NCBI GenBank assembly: GCA_030743915.1
Contig: JASLRP010000193.1
Span: forward strand, 1 to 25,494
Source of the DNA: SAR202 cluster bacterium
GTDB taxonomy: Bacteria > Chloroflexota > Dehalococcoidia > Lucifugimonadales > UBA1123
Reading direction: 5' to 3'
DNA length: 25,494 nt
The position numbers and the translations under genes were made by a program. This document shows, piece after piece, positions 7,655 to 16,541 of the stretch; the stretch's first letter is position 1; each line of letters begins with the position of its first letter. The notes under the pieces were generated by a model. That model ran no database searches. It saw only the letters and a list, made by a program, of their open reading frames with translations, and was not told the DNA's origin.

Positions 7655-10105
7655 TTAGCTCATGTCGGCAGTCAACCCGCCTGAGAATTTCCTGACAAGC
7701 TCGCCCAGAGACGTGTTATCTTCTGACGCGAGATCGGGGTCGGTTTCCAGCAGTCGAATCGCCTCACGCCGGGCAAGGGCCAGGATGTCCTGGTCCATAA
7801 TACTGGCAACCTTGAGGCTGGGAAGGCCACTCTGGCGAGTCCCGGCGTAGTCGCCCGGGCCTCTGAGCTTCAAGTCCTCCTCCGCAAGCTGGAATCCGTC
7901 CCGCACGCGCTCCAATAACTTCAGCCGCTTGCGAGCCTCCAAGCCTGGAGAGTCGGCCATCAGCAGGCAGTAACTCTGATGCTCTCCTCGCCCGACCCTG
8001 CCTCTGAACTGGTGAAGTTGGGACAGGCCAAACCTGTCCGCTCCGTCGATCAACATCACCGTCGCATTGGGAACGTCGATGCCGACCTCGATTACGGGAG
8101 TCGAGACAAGAATGTCCACCTCCCGAGTCTTGAAACGGTCCATCACCTCTTCTTTTTCTTGAAGGGACATCCGCCCGTGGAGCAGGCCCAGCTTCAGATC
8201 AGGGAACACCTGAGTGGACAACCGTTCATGTTCAACCACTGCCGCACGGGACTGTATGGCCTCCGACTCCTCAATCAGAGGACACACAATGAACGCCTGG
8301 CGTCCAGCCTCGACTTCCTTCCTGACGAATCCATAGGCGGCATCACGGCGGTCGGACTCCACCCATCGCGTTCTGATACTCTCCCGTCCGGGGGGCATCT
8401 CATCAATAACCGACACATCCAGGTCGCCATAGACGGTCAGCGCCAGCGACCTGGGAATCGGAGTCGCGCTCATTGCCAGCACATGGGGTCGAATGCCCTT
8501 TTCGCTCAGCGACGCGCGCTGCATCACTCCGAAACGGTGCTGTTCGTCCACCACCACCAGGGCCAGATTCGGAATCTCCACCGGGTTTTGAATCAATGCG
8601 TGAGTGCCGATTATGACGTCGATGGCGCCGGCAGCCAGCATCGCGTATATGTCGTCCTTGACCCGTTTCCGATGACTGCCAAAAAGCAGCGCGACCACTA
8701 CGCTCTCCTCCATTCCGGCAACCTGGAGCGTCACGACATACTTGCCGTCGGCCTCCAGTTCTGTTTCAGAAAGCAGATTACAGATCGTCAGGAAATGCTG
8801 CTCGGCGAGAATCTCGGTAGGGGCCATTAACGCGGACTGGAGGTTGTTCTGGACTGCCGCCAGCATCGCCGCCGCCGCGACCACGGTCTTTCCACTGCCA
8901 ACATCGCCCTGCAACATCCGACGCATCGGTTTGGTGGACCGAATGTCAGCGAACATCTCCTCCAGGACCCGATATTGCGCCCCCGTCAAGTCGAACGGCA
9001 GCGATTCAAAGAACGGTTCCAGCATATCAACGCCGGATGGAATGGCCCGCCCTTCGCCGCCCTCTTTCCAGAGCCTCTTTTGGGTCATCACCGCCAGTTG
9101 CAGAATGAACAACTCGTTGAAGGCAAGCCTTTTGCGGGCCGCCCGCCTTTGGTCCTCGGAGTCTGGATAGTGCATCTGGTAAATGGCGTCCCGAAGGCCG
9201 CTCAGGCCGTCTCGATTCAGCACTTCGTCAGGAACGAATTCGTCGATCTGCTCAATGCAATTGTCCAGAGCCTGCTTGACCAGATTTCGAATCGTGCGCT
9301 GGTAGAGTCCGTCGGTGGCCGGATAGACCGGGACCATGCGCCCTGTGTGCACCATGTTTCCCTGGGAGCCATCCAGCACCTCATGCTCAGGCGACTCAAA
9401 CACAAAACTGCCACGAAACACGTTCACCTTGCCGCTGACGGCCACTCGCATCCCTGGTTTCAGTTGCTTGGCGAGCCAGGGTTGGTTGAACCACATGACC
9501 CGGACGTTTCCAGTCTCGTCGCCCAGAACGGCCTGAGTGGACTTTCGGCGCGGCCCCATGCTGGTTTCCGATGCCTCCCAGAGCGTCGCCACAACGGTCT
9601 GCTCGATACCGGGTTCAAGCTCGCTGATTTTTCGAGCGTTGCCATAATCATTGTGCCGCGTGGGAAAATGGTAAAGAAGGTCGCCCACACGCTCAATCCC
9701 CATCCGTTTGAGTCGAGGGACCGTCTGACGCGCCGCGCCCTTGAGTTTGGACACCTCGTCGGTCAGCCTCAGTGGCTCGGCGGGTTTGGGCTTGCGAGGC
9801 GCGGCCTTCCGAGGAGCGGGCTTGGCTTTCTGAGGCGCAACCGGCGCCCTTCGAGGTTCTTCGATCCGAGGGTTTGCGCCCCGAATCTTCGGAAGCAATT
9901 CATCGGTCCACGAAGCCCTCTGGTCGGGAGCCATACTGCCATAGTTGGGAAGGTCTCCAACCAGGGGATGCAATTCATCGACGAATCGCTCCAGGAACTT
10001 GTCCAGTCCGCCCATGACAATGGTGTCAGGGAAGCCTTTGGAACGCTCCTGGATCAGGATTCGGTAGAGAGTCTCTTTGGGGTTCGGACGAGTAGTGGCC
10101 ATCAC
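7655..10105 (-). CDS. recG: ATP-dependent DNA helicase RecG
   Basis: This is an 816-residue superfamily 2 helicase that regresses stalled replication forks and processes Holliday junctions. An OB-fold wedge domain at about 165-260 binds the junction. The motor motifs are Walker A GDVGSGKT (400-407), TEILAEQH (430-437), motif II DEQHRFG (520-526) and SATPIPRSL (546-554). The C-terminal RecG signature follows (GRVGRGEHQSYC, then the region with GPGDYAGTRQSG). It has an N-terminal extension of about 110 residues ending in an Ala/Pro/Lys-rich linker (85-110), and about 25 extra residues around 443-470 between motifs Ia and Ib compared with E. coli RecG. The first codon is GTG, directly followed by ATG; either could be used. 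It follows degV after 116 bases and is probably in the same operon. Confidence 0.96.
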   Translation of the reverse strand: MMATTRPNPKETLYRILIQERSKGFPDTIVMGGLDKFLERFVDELHPLVGDLPNYGSMAPDQRASWTDELLPKIRGANPRIEEPRRAPVAPQKAKPAPRKAAPRKPKPAEPLRLTDEVSKLKGAARQTVPRLKRMGIERVGDLLYHFPTRHNDYGNARKISELEPGIEQTVVATLWEASETSMGPRRKSTQAVLGDETGNVRVMWFNQPWLAKQLKPGMRVAVSGKVNVFRGSFVFESPEHEVLDGSQGNMVHTGRMVPVYPATDGLYQRTIRNLVKQALDNCIEQIDEFVPDEVLNRDGLSGLRDAIYQMHYPDSEDQRRAARKRLAFNELFILQLAVMTQKRLWKEGGEGRAIPSGVDMLEPFFESLPFDLTGAQYRVLEEMFADIRSTKPMRRMLQGDVGSGKTVVAAAAMLAAVQNNLQSALMAPTEILAEQHFLTICNLLSETELEADGKYVVTLQVAGMEESVVVALLFGSHRKRVKDDIYAMLAAGAIDVIIGTHALIQNPVEIPNLALVVVDEQHRFGVMQRASLSEKGIRPHVLAMSATPIPRSLALTVYGDLDVSVIDEMPPGRESIRTRWVESDRRDAAYGFVRKEVEAGRQAFIVCPLIEESEAIQSRAAVVEHERLSTQVFPDLKLGLLHGRMSLQEKEEVMDRFKTREVDILVSTPVIEVGIDVPNATVMLIDGADRFGLSQLHQFRGRVGRGEHQSYCLLMADSPGLEARKRLKLLERVRDGFQLAEEDLKLRGPGDYAGTRQSGLPSLKVASIMDQDILALARREAIRLLETDPDLASEDNTSLGELVRKFSGGLTADMS

Positions 10106-10221
10106 CTGAAATGATAACTAACAACTGCATTTAGAGAAAGGCGACACCCGCGCAACTTCAGTCAGATTTCGAGAATGCGACAGCCGCTCGCCATTCTAGG
10201 AGACTGGCCAGAAGGATATTT

Positions 10222-11070
10222 TCAGCCGCTCTTGGCGCTGAGCAGCCCGATTCCCAATGCGTCAGGCCCGACGTATGTGCCCAACGTGGGGCCGAATTGG
10301 AGCGTCATCGGTTCCTGGTCTCCCTCCATCAGGCGAGAAAGGTCCTGCGCCACCGCCTGAGCTTCATCGGGAGAAGTGGAGTACATGACCGCCATCCCTG
10401 AGATCGGAGCAAATTCGGTGGCAGTGCTGACGAGCTTCGCGATTCCCTTGCGTCGGGTCCGCTCCTTGCCCAGCGGATGGACCTCGCCTTCCTGAACGAT
10501 TATCAGAGGTCTGATCCTCAGAAGGTTGCCCAGCATAGCCTGCGCCTTCCCGATTCTCCCGCCTTTTTGGAGGTACTCCAGAGTGTCCAGCAATACGAAG
10601 CACTGGCAGCGCGTGACGGCGTTTCTGGCGGCCAGCGTCACTTCATTCATATCCCCGCCCGAATTGGCGACCCGCGCCGCCTCCATCGCAATCATGCCCA
10701 CGCCCATAGACGCCTGATAAGTGTCCACCACCTCGATGGGGCAGTCAGCCTTCGCCTGCTGGCTCGCGAGACGCGCCGAGTTCATCGTGCCGCTGACCTT
10801 TTCCGACACATGCACTGAGACGATCCCATCGGCGTCATGCGCAAAACGCTCATATACATCAATGAAATCGCCAACCGAAGGCTGAGACGTTGTTGGAAAC
10901 ACATCGCCATTAATCAGCATGTCGTAAAACCTGCCGGGCATCAGGTCAACCCTGTCCTTGTACACTTCGGCGCCGAAGTGCACGTTCAAAGGCACAACCT
11001 CGATCCCCAGGGATTCCGCGATGTCCAGAGGCAGGTCTGATGTGCTGTCTGTGATTACTTTGATTGCCAT
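10222..11070 (-). CDS. DegV family fatty-acid-binding protein (FakB-like)
   Basis: This is a 282-residue DegV/FakB protein, which holds a fatty acid in a buried pocket and presents its carboxylate to the kinase FakA for phosphorylation. Features are the N-terminal TDSTSDLP (7-14), the TSQPS loop (61-65), SGTMNSA (93-99) and the C-terminal-domain pattern DTLEYLQKGGRIGKA. Length is normal. It starts only nine bases after the fakA-like stop on the minus strand, so the two are very likely co-translated as a kinase and binding-protein pair. The fatty acid preferred cannot be read from the sequence. Confidence 0.94.
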   Translation of the reverse strand: MAIKVITDSTSDLPLDIAESLGIEVVPLNVHFGAEVYKDRVDLMPGRFYDMLINGDVFPTTSQPSVGDFIDVYERFAHDADGIVSVHVSEKVSGTMNSARLASQQAKADCPIEVVDTYQASMGVGMIAMEAARVANSGGDMNEVTLAARNAVTRCQCFVLLDTLEYLQKGGRIGKAQAMLGNLLRIRPLIIVQEGEVHPLGKERTRRKGIAKLVSTATEFAPISGMAVMYSTSPDEAQAVAQDLSRLMEGDQEPMTLQFGPTLGTYVGPDALGIGLLSAKSG

Positions 11071-11079
11071 ATAATTGCT

Positions 11080-12765
11080 CTATTCTATTGATACCAAGAA
11101 ATGATAGTGAGGCTGGCCTCCGTTGACCAGTTCGAACTCCACGCTCTCGAAGCGGGTCTCCAGATTCTGCTTTGTCTGTGCCGCTTGGGTCTCCGTCACC
11201 GATCCGCCCCAGAACAGTGTGACCAACTCGGTTTCTTCTGTGACAGCCTGAGCCAGAGCGTCCGACAACGTCTCTTCCGCAGTGTCTCCTGCGGCCACCA
11301 GTTGACGATTCAACAGGCCGATGATCTGATCGTCGCCAACGATCACTCCGTTCAGGTCCACCGAACGTACGGCCCTGCAAATCTCGATTGTGGACACGCC
11401 GTCCAGACTCCCCTGCATCTGCTTCAGGTTGCTTTCCAGAGATCCCGAGCCGTCGAACTCCAGAAGCGCAGCGATTCCCTCTGGTATCGTCGATGTCGGC
11501 GCCACGCCCATGTTTTTTGAAGTTAATGATACTGCCTGCACAGCGGTAATGGTAATATTCGGATTATTGGGCAGGATAAGCACATCGGATGTCGGCGCGT
11601 CCTCCACCGCAGAGAGAATCTGACCAACGCTGGGATTCAAAGTGTCTCCGCCCTGGATAATCTGTGAAACTCCGTAATCTCGGAATATCGTTTCCAGACC
11701 CTCACCCCAGACCACGGCAACGATGGACACCTCGCCGCCGTCTTCGCCGTCCCGTTCCAGCCTGCGCTGGCGGGAGTAATCGCGGCGTTGGTCATCCATG
11801 CTCTGTATGTTGATCTGCCCCACACTCCCCAAAGTGTTGGCATATTCCATCACCGGAGCCGAGTCCGAGGCATGGACATGGACTCTAACCACGCTGGAAT
11901 CGCCGATCACTACCGCCGAGTTGCCAACCTCGCCCATCCGAGCCTTGATGCCCGGCAGGTCCATTTCCTGCCCTTCGACAACAAACTGGGTGCAATAGCC
12001 GTACTCCTCCGATTCTATTGATTCGAGGAAACTCTCTGAGAGTTCATTGCCAGAATCATCAAGGCCGACAGGCGCTGGCGGCTCAAGCTCTAGACCTTCG
12101 ACGCCAAGACCGGATGCGCACAACCTCATGCCCTCAAGAATTATGTAGAGGCCGTAGCCGCCGGCATCGACGACGCCGGCCTCTCGCAGGGTCATGAGCA
12201 TACTGGGGGTCCGGGCCACCGAGTCCAACGCTGTCGCGCAGACCTCATCCAACAGCTCCACGAAACTATCCGCCTGGGAATCTCGCGCCCGTTCGCTGGC
12301 CTCGCGGATTACGGTGAGGATCGTCCCCTCTCTCGGATGGCCGGTGGCGGCGTAAGACGCCACGGCGGCTGGAGTGAACGCGGCTGCAAGGTCAGCCGGG
12401 CCAAATTCGTCCATAAGATCGAAGTGGTCCGCGAATCCACGAAACAACTGTGAAAGAATCACGCCGCTGTTGCCTCTGGCGGCCCGCAGCGCAGTATCCG
12501 ACATCAACCTGGAGATTTCTGCAACCGAGGTCGAATCGCTCTGCCTGGCCTGGGCCACAATCTCGCCCAGAGTGAGGAACATATTGACGCCCGTGTCTCC
12601 ATCGGGAACTGGAAACACGTTCAGCCGGTTGACTTCATACACATTGGGTTTCAGCAGTTCCAGCGCCGTGGCGAACATTGCGGTCAGGTCTCGCCCGTCG
12701 GCAGGCGATCTTATTCCATCCGACGCCTGATCAGACAGGGGTAGCGTTGTCGGATTATCGCTCAT
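11080..12765 (-). CDS. fakA: DhaL-domain fatty acid kinase subunit (FakA/YloV-like)
   Basis: This is a 561-residue DAK2/FakA-type kinase. The N-terminal DhaL nucleotide-binding domain contains NRLNVFPVPDGDTGVNM (about residues 46-62 from this start), whose aspartates bind Mg-ATP, and later RGNSGVILSQLFRGF. A middle domain and a C-terminal DegV-like domain follow, which dock the acyl-binding partner. The chosen start is the ATG at 12765. An in-frame TTG at 12801 would add 12 residues but has no ribosome binding site. It is followed immediately by the DegV-type gene. The arrangement next to rpmB and recG resembles the yloV-recG neighbourhood of Firmicutes. The product would feed exogenous fatty acids to phospholipid synthesis as acyl-phosphate. 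Confidence 0.93.
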   Translation of the reverse strand: MSDNPTTLPLSDQASDGIRSPADGRDLTAMFATALELLKPNVYEVNRLNVFPVPDGDTGVNMFLTLGEIVAQARQSDSTSVAEISRLMSDTALRAARGNSGVILSQLFRGFADHFDLMDEFGPADLAAAFTPAAVASYAATGHPREGTILTVIREASERARDSQADSFVELLDEVCATALDSVARTPSMLMTLREAGVVDAGGYGLYIILEGMRLCASGLGVEGLELEPPAPVGLDDSGNELSESFLESIESEEYGYCTQFVVEGQEMDLPGIKARMGEVGNSAVVIGDSSVVRVHVHASDSAPVMEYANTLGSVGQINIQSMDDQRRDYSRQRRLERDGEDGGEVSIVAVVWGEGLETIFRDYGVSQIIQGGDTLNPSVGQILSAVEDAPTSDVLILPNNPNITITAVQAVSLTSKNMGVAPTSTIPEGIAALLEFDGSGSLESNLKQMQGSLDGVSTIEICRAVRSVDLNGVIVGDDQIIGLLNRQLVAAGDTAEETLSDALAQAVTEETELVTLFWGGSVTETQAAQTKQNLETRFESVEFELVNGGQPHYHFLVSIE

Positions 12766-12811
12766 TATGTTATCTTTATTAAACAGTCCGATGATCCTCA
12801 ATCACGAGGTT

Positions 12812-12840
12812 TTGACCGTCAGGCTCAACCAGACGATTCT
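12812..12840 (+). promoter_or_regulatory. Possible rpmB-hemA promoter
   Basis: TTGACC at 12812-12817 lies 17 bases from a weak -10, GATTCT (12835-12840), pointing at rpmB. It overlaps the divergent promoter of the fakA operon, so the two could compete for polymerase. Confidence 0.4.
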
Positions 12841-12864
12841 ACTGAACCTCGTTAACTCAGTCAA
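12836..12864 (-). promoter_or_regulatory. Promoter of the fakA-degV-recG operon
   Basis: Read on the minus strand, TTGACT (12864-12859) and TAGAAT (12841-12836) are exactly 17 bases apart, about 70 bases before the chosen fakA start. This is a close sigma70 match. Confidence 0.65.
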
Positions 12865-12875
12865 AGGTATTACAG

Positions 12876-13067
12876 ATGGCAAGATGCGAGATATGCAATA
12901 AAGCGGGACAGTCCGGGAACAACGTGAGCCATTCCAAGCGGCACACTCGCACCAGATGGTTCGCCAATGTTCAGAAGACGACCATATACACTGACGGCAA
13001 GCCACGCAAACTCAACATCTGCACACGCTGCCTTCGGACCCAATATAAATCGGTGACCAACAGCTAG
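12876..13067 (+). CDS. rpmB: 50S ribosomal protein L28
   Basis: This 63-residue protein of the large ribosomal subunit has the L28 signature: MARCEIC at the start, then GNNVSHSKRHTRTRWFANVQ (residues 14-33) and the C-terminal part with a second cysteine pair. C4, C7, C49 and C52 form the four-cysteine zinc site of the C+ form of L28. An AAAGG sequence precedes the ATG. It is divergent from fakA and is followed 29 bases later by hemA on the same strand. Confidence 0.97.
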   Translation: MARCEICNKAGQSGNNVSHSKRHTRTRWFANVQKTTIYTDGKPRKLNICTRCLRTQYKSVTNS

Positions 13068-13096
13068 CCATTCCGACAGTTCCTCAGAGCGCTTCT

Positions 13097-14359
13097 TTGA
13101 GAATCCTTCTCCTTGGTGTAAATCACAGGACCGTGCCCCTCGATGTGCGGGAGGCTGTTTCATTCTCCAAATCGAAGGTGATAGAAGCTCTCCCAGCGTT
13201 GGAGAACATCGCCGGCGAGGCAGTGGTTCTCTCCACTTGCAACCGCACTGAAATCTACGTCACCGCCTCTGACGAAGTTAAAACTGCTCCCCGGCTGGAC
13301 AGGTTCCTGACGGAATTTCACGGCCTGCCCTCCGAGATCCTCACCCCTCACCTGATCCAGACCCTGGACGCCGACGCCGTGCGCCACCTGTTCAGAGTCG
13401 CCAGCGGGTTGGACTCCATGATAATCGGCGAGTCCGAAATCCTCGGTCAGGTCCGAGATTCGCTGACCATCGCCTCAGAGGCCGAGACCGTTCGGTCTCC
13501 CCTTCTCGGGCTATTTCACGCGGCTGTCAGGACCGGACGCAAGACCCGGGAAGAAACCGAGATCAGCCGCAACGCCATGTCCGTCAGTTCAGCGGGGGTC
13601 AGATTAGCCAAACGAACGCTGGGCGCTCTGGAAGGACGGCGAGCGCTGTTGATCGGGGCCGGCGAAGCCGGAAGGCTGGTTGCCCGCGCTCTGAGACTCG
13701 CCGGCGTTGACGAGCTAATCATTGCCAACAGGACACGGGCGAGAAGCGAGAGTCTGGCCGAAGAACTCACCGGCTCGGTGGTAGATTTCGAGGCGATACA
13801 GACCACGCTTGAGAGGGTGGACATCGCCATTCTGGCCACCGACGCTCCGGAGTACATCGTTACCTCGCAGATGGTATCCGAATCCCAACGCCATGCCCCA
13901 GCGGACCGCAAGCTGTTCATTTTCGATCTGGCGGTGCCCCGGGATGTGGAACCTTCGGTGACTCACATCCCAAAGGTCGAGTTGTTCAACATAGACGACC
14001 TCTCGTCTATCGCCGAAGACAACCTCAAGGACCGAAAGCGCGCCGCAGTAGAGGCGGAGGGAATCGTTGAGGATGAAGTCCAGCGGTTCATGCGATGGTG
14101 GGATTCTCTGGACGCCGAGCCGATGGTGCGTGAGTTGAGAATTCAGGCCGAGGACATACGCCAGCAGGAAATCGCGCGAGCGCTGAAGCGACTGGACGAT
14201 TTGGATGACGACCAGCGCGCAGTCTTGCAGGCGATGACCAGATCTATAGTCAATCGGGTCCTTCACGACCCAACCAAATTCCTCAAACACGAGGCCACCA
14301 CGTCTCAGCTCGATGCCGCCCGCAAGCTGTTTCGTCTCTACGGGCCTGAGAAATCCTGA
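13097..14359 (+). CDS. hemA: Glutamyl-tRNA reductase
   Basis: This 420-residue enzyme reduces glutamyl-tRNA to glutamate-1-semialdehyde with NADPH, the first step of C5-pathway tetrapyrrole synthesis. The N-terminal catalytic domain has GVNHRTVPLDVRE (8-20) and the nucleophilic C48 in STCNRTEIY. GLDSMIIGESEILGQV (104-119) follows. The NADPH-binding Rossmann motif is GAGEAGRLV (187-195). A helical dimerisation domain makes up the last 110 residues. Translation begins with TTG at 13097, the only start that keeps the conserved N-terminal strand. It follows rpmB closely and is probably in the same transcript. No other haem genes lie nearby. Confidence 0.95.
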   Translation: MRILLLGVNHRTVPLDVREAVSFSKSKVIEALPALENIAGEAVVLSTCNRTEIYVTASDEVKTAPRLDRFLTEFHGLPSEILTPHLIQTLDADAVRHLFRVASGLDSMIIGESEILGQVRDSLTIASEAETVRSPLLGLFHAAVRTGRKTREETEISRNAMSVSSAGVRLAKRTLGALEGRRALLIGAGEAGRLVARALRLAGVDELIIANRTRARSESLAEELTGSVVDFEAIQTTLERVDIAILATDAPEYIVTSQMVSESQRHAPADRKLFIFDLAVPRDVEPSVTHIPKVELFNIDDLSSIAEDNLKDRKRAAVEAEGIVEDEVQRFMRWWDSLDAEPMVRELRIQAEDIRQQEIARALKRLDDLDDDQRAVLQAMTRSIVNRVLHDPTKFLKHEATTSQLDAARKLFRLYGPEKS

Positions 14360-14420
14360 TGCGTCTCAATGCCCAAGATTTCGATTGGAAAATCCTCACT
14401 ATTTCATCGCTCCGAATTTG

Positions 14421-14448
14421 TTGACACAACATGAACGCGTGCTACGAT
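14421..14448 (+). promoter_or_regulatory. Promoter of the DapA-like/MfnB-like unit
   Basis: A perfect TTGACA at 14421-14426 is followed after 16 bases by TACGAT (14443-14448). The bases TGC directly before the -10 give an extended -10. It lies about 60 bases upstream of the start at 14507. Confidence 0.65.
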
Positions 14449-14506
14449 AATCGCGCCTAGTTCATAGACAATCAATCCGCTGCAAAAACTGGCAAGGAGA
14501 ACAGGC

Positions 14507-15499
14507 ATGGCTGAATACAGCAAAAACGAAGCTCTCGATTGGGCGCGGGAAAACCTCCGCGGCCAATGGACGACGATAATGACACCATTCACGTCCGACG
14601 ACGAACTGGACGAGGATGGACTGCGAAGCAACATCCAACACATCCGATCGCTGGGCACCCACGGCGCCGGCTGCACCTGGGGAATGGGCGAATTCTGGAG
14701 CCTCACCCGCGAGGAGCGCACGAAAGTTTACGACATCGTGGCCGAGGAAGCCGACGGCGAATGGCCAATCGGCGCTCACGTCACCCACACTGCCGCCAAG
14801 TCCATGCTCAACCTGGCCGAACACGCTGAGAACGTCGGATTCGACCTGCTCATCGTCGCGGCGCCCTATATGGTCACCAAGACCGAACAGCAGGTCATCG
14901 ACTGGGTCAAGATGCTGGCCGACAACACATCTCTGGGCATAATGTTCTACAACTCTCCGCAATTCGGCATCGTAGTCGGAGCGCAGGGACTTCAGAGCAT
15001 CTGCGAGATTCCCAACGTCGTGGGCGTCAAAGAGGCCAGCTTCAATCAGGAACTGTCCATCGAAACCCACCAACTTGTCGGACAGGACGCCATAATCAGC
15101 ACCCCCGACGAGTGGATACTGTTCAAGGGCCAGGAGTTGGGCTTTGAACAGCAAGTCATGTTCGCCAACACCTCAGACTGGCGATTCGACACCCCTGACC
15201 GCAACTACTACGTCCAGTTTATCGACCGCGCCATGCGCGGCGACCTGTCCAGTGATTTCTACGACACCCACGTCCGACCCATTAAAGCGGTTTCGGACAA
15301 GTGGTGGCAGTACACCGTCAAGAAATTCGGCGGCGCCCTTCCCGCGTCCATGTGCAAGTCATGGGGCGAGGTCATGGGCCTGGCCGGCGGGCACGTCCGG
15401 GCGCCACTTGCCGACCTGGATGACGGCGAAAAGTCCGAAATGGAAAGCGAAATAACCTCTACGCTCGAACAGATATACCAACAAGCAGACCAGGCATAG
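14507..15499 (+). CDS. DapA-family (dihydrodipicolinate synthase/N-acetylneuraminate lyase) aldolase
   Basis: This is a 330-residue TIM-barrel class I aldolase. The Schiff-base lysine is K175 in GVKEAS, and the catalytic tyrosine is Y148 in FYNSP. The substrate-carboxylate loop, normally GTTGE, is GMGEFWSL here (59-66). Together with the added C-terminal helices (about 270-330), this argues against true 4-hydroxy-tetrahydrodipicolinate synthase. Related subfamilies act on pyruvate-derived hydroxy-oxo acids, including sugar acids and aromatic hydratase-aldolase substrates; the substrate here is unknown. The start follows AAGGAGA in good position. The next gene begins 11 bases after the stop, so the two probably act in one pathway. 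Confidence 0.88.
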   Translation: MAEYSKNEALDWARENLRGQWTTIMTPFTSDDELDEDGLRSNIQHIRSLGTHGAGCTWGMGEFWSLTREERTKVYDIVAEEADGEWPIGAHVTHTAAKSMLNLAEHAENVGFDLLIVAAPYMVTKTEQQVIDWVKMLADNTSLGIMFYNSPQFGIVVGAQGLQSICEIPNVVGVKEASFNQELSIETHQLVGQDAIISTPDEWILFKGQELGFEQQVMFANTSDWRFDTPDRNYYVQFIDRAMRGDLSSDFYDTHVRPIKAVSDKWWQYTVKKFGGALPASMCKSWGEVMGLAGGHVRAPLADLDDGEKSEMESEITSTLEQIYQQADQA

Positions 15500-15510
15500 G
15501 CAGACCAAAT

Positions 15511-16482
15511 ATGATTTTAATGGCAAGCGTCCAAAACCTCGAAGAAGCCTTTGAAGCGCTATACGGCGGCGCAGACATCGTTGACGTGAAGAACCTCCAG
15601 GAGGCGCTAGTCGGCTCCGCGCACCCTGGCATCGTCAAGCAGGTCCGTGAAGCAATCCCCCTCGATCGCCACGCCAGCGTTACGCTGGGCGTCGTGCCCA
15701 ACCAGGTTGGCACGGTGGCGATGGCCTGTTACACGGCAGGCGTCCTGCAAGCGACCTCTGTGAAGGTCGGATTCATGACCCACGAGTACGACGCGGCAGT
15801 GGAGACCCTGCTGGCGTGCAAGGAAGCGCTGGATGGTTTCGATACCAAGCTCATCGGCTCCCTGTTCGCCGACAACCCGCTGTATGACGGTCTCGACGCC
15901 GGCAACATGGTGCCGCTGGCAAAAGATGGCGAATGCGACGGGTTCCTGATCGACACCCTGACAAAGGACGGGCGCAACCTGTTCGACTTTATGCCGGAAC
16001 CTCAGCTTCGAGAGATCGTCATCGAAGGCAAGAAGCTGGAGATGAGCACCGCCCTGTCCGGCCACCTCCGTCTCGAAGACCTGGACGAGTTGGCCCGCAT
16101 CAACCCTGATATCGTGGGAGTTCGCGGCGCCGTTTGCCAGGCGGGCGACCGCTCTTCTGGTGTTCATCGCGACGCTGTCGCCCACTTCAAGCGTCAACTC
16201 AACCTGCGCGAGACCGGCGAGATTGAAGTCCGGGAGACCGACACCCAGGTGTCTGATGATGGCTGGGTGGTCATCGACGGCACTGGGAAGACCTGCGCCG
16301 GCATCCTGGCCGCGCTGACAGCGCAGATCGATGAGGACCATAGTTCATTCATCGAGGTAATAATCCCTGATGTGTTGAACAGCTACGACGTTGTTCTGTG
16401 GGCCGAGGAAGGCGAACACAGCGTTGTCACCCAGCGCAAGGACCAGTCGTCGGGCGCGGTGCGAATGCTAATTCGCCCCTAA
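15511..16482 (+). CDS. MfnB-family furan phosphate synthase fused to a TusA-like domain
   Basis: Residues 1-235 match the (5-formylfuran-3-yl)methyl phosphate synthase family (MfnB, former DUF556), a TIM-barrel enzyme that condenses two glyceraldehyde-3-phosphate molecules to a furan phosphate in methanofuran synthesis. The key positions fit: K27 in ADIVDVKN, and D148 and K152 in LIDTLTKDGRNLFDF, the same four-residue spacing as D151/K155 of the archaeal enzyme. ALSGHLRLEDL (181-191) and VGVRGAVC (202-209) also match. Residues 250-323 form a separate domain resembling TusA/SirA: VVIDGTGKTCAGILAAL with C262 at the TusA cysteine position, but CA instead of CP, ending in RMLIRP. The methanofuran role is not expected in this organism, so the product's fate is open. 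The family call is fairly firm; the TusA-like call is tentative. Confidence 0.8.
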   Translation: MILMASVQNLEEAFEALYGGADIVDVKNLQEALVGSAHPGIVKQVREAIPLDRHASVTLGVVPNQVGTVAMACYTAGVLQATSVKVGFMTHEYDAAVETLLACKEALDGFDTKLIGSLFADNPLYDGLDAGNMVPLAKDGECDGFLIDTLTKDGRNLFDFMPEPQLREIVIEGKKLEMSTALSGHLRLEDLDELARINPDIVGVRGAVCQAGDRSSGVHRDAVAHFKRQLNLRETGEIEVRETDTQVSDDGWVVIDGTGKTCAGILAALTAQIDEDHSSFIEVIIPDVLNSYDVVLWAEEGEHSVVTQRKDQSSGAVRMLIRP

Positions 16483-16541
16483 GTCGGCGCCGCCTGGTTC
16501 ACGAGCGTGGGCCAGCAGGAGCGCCAAGTCACTCGATAATT

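Noticed and set aside
8975..10114. Long plus-strand frame (379 codons) opposite recG
   Set aside because: It lies fully antisense to a well-supported helicase, has no recognisable motif, and arises from codon bias on the other strand.
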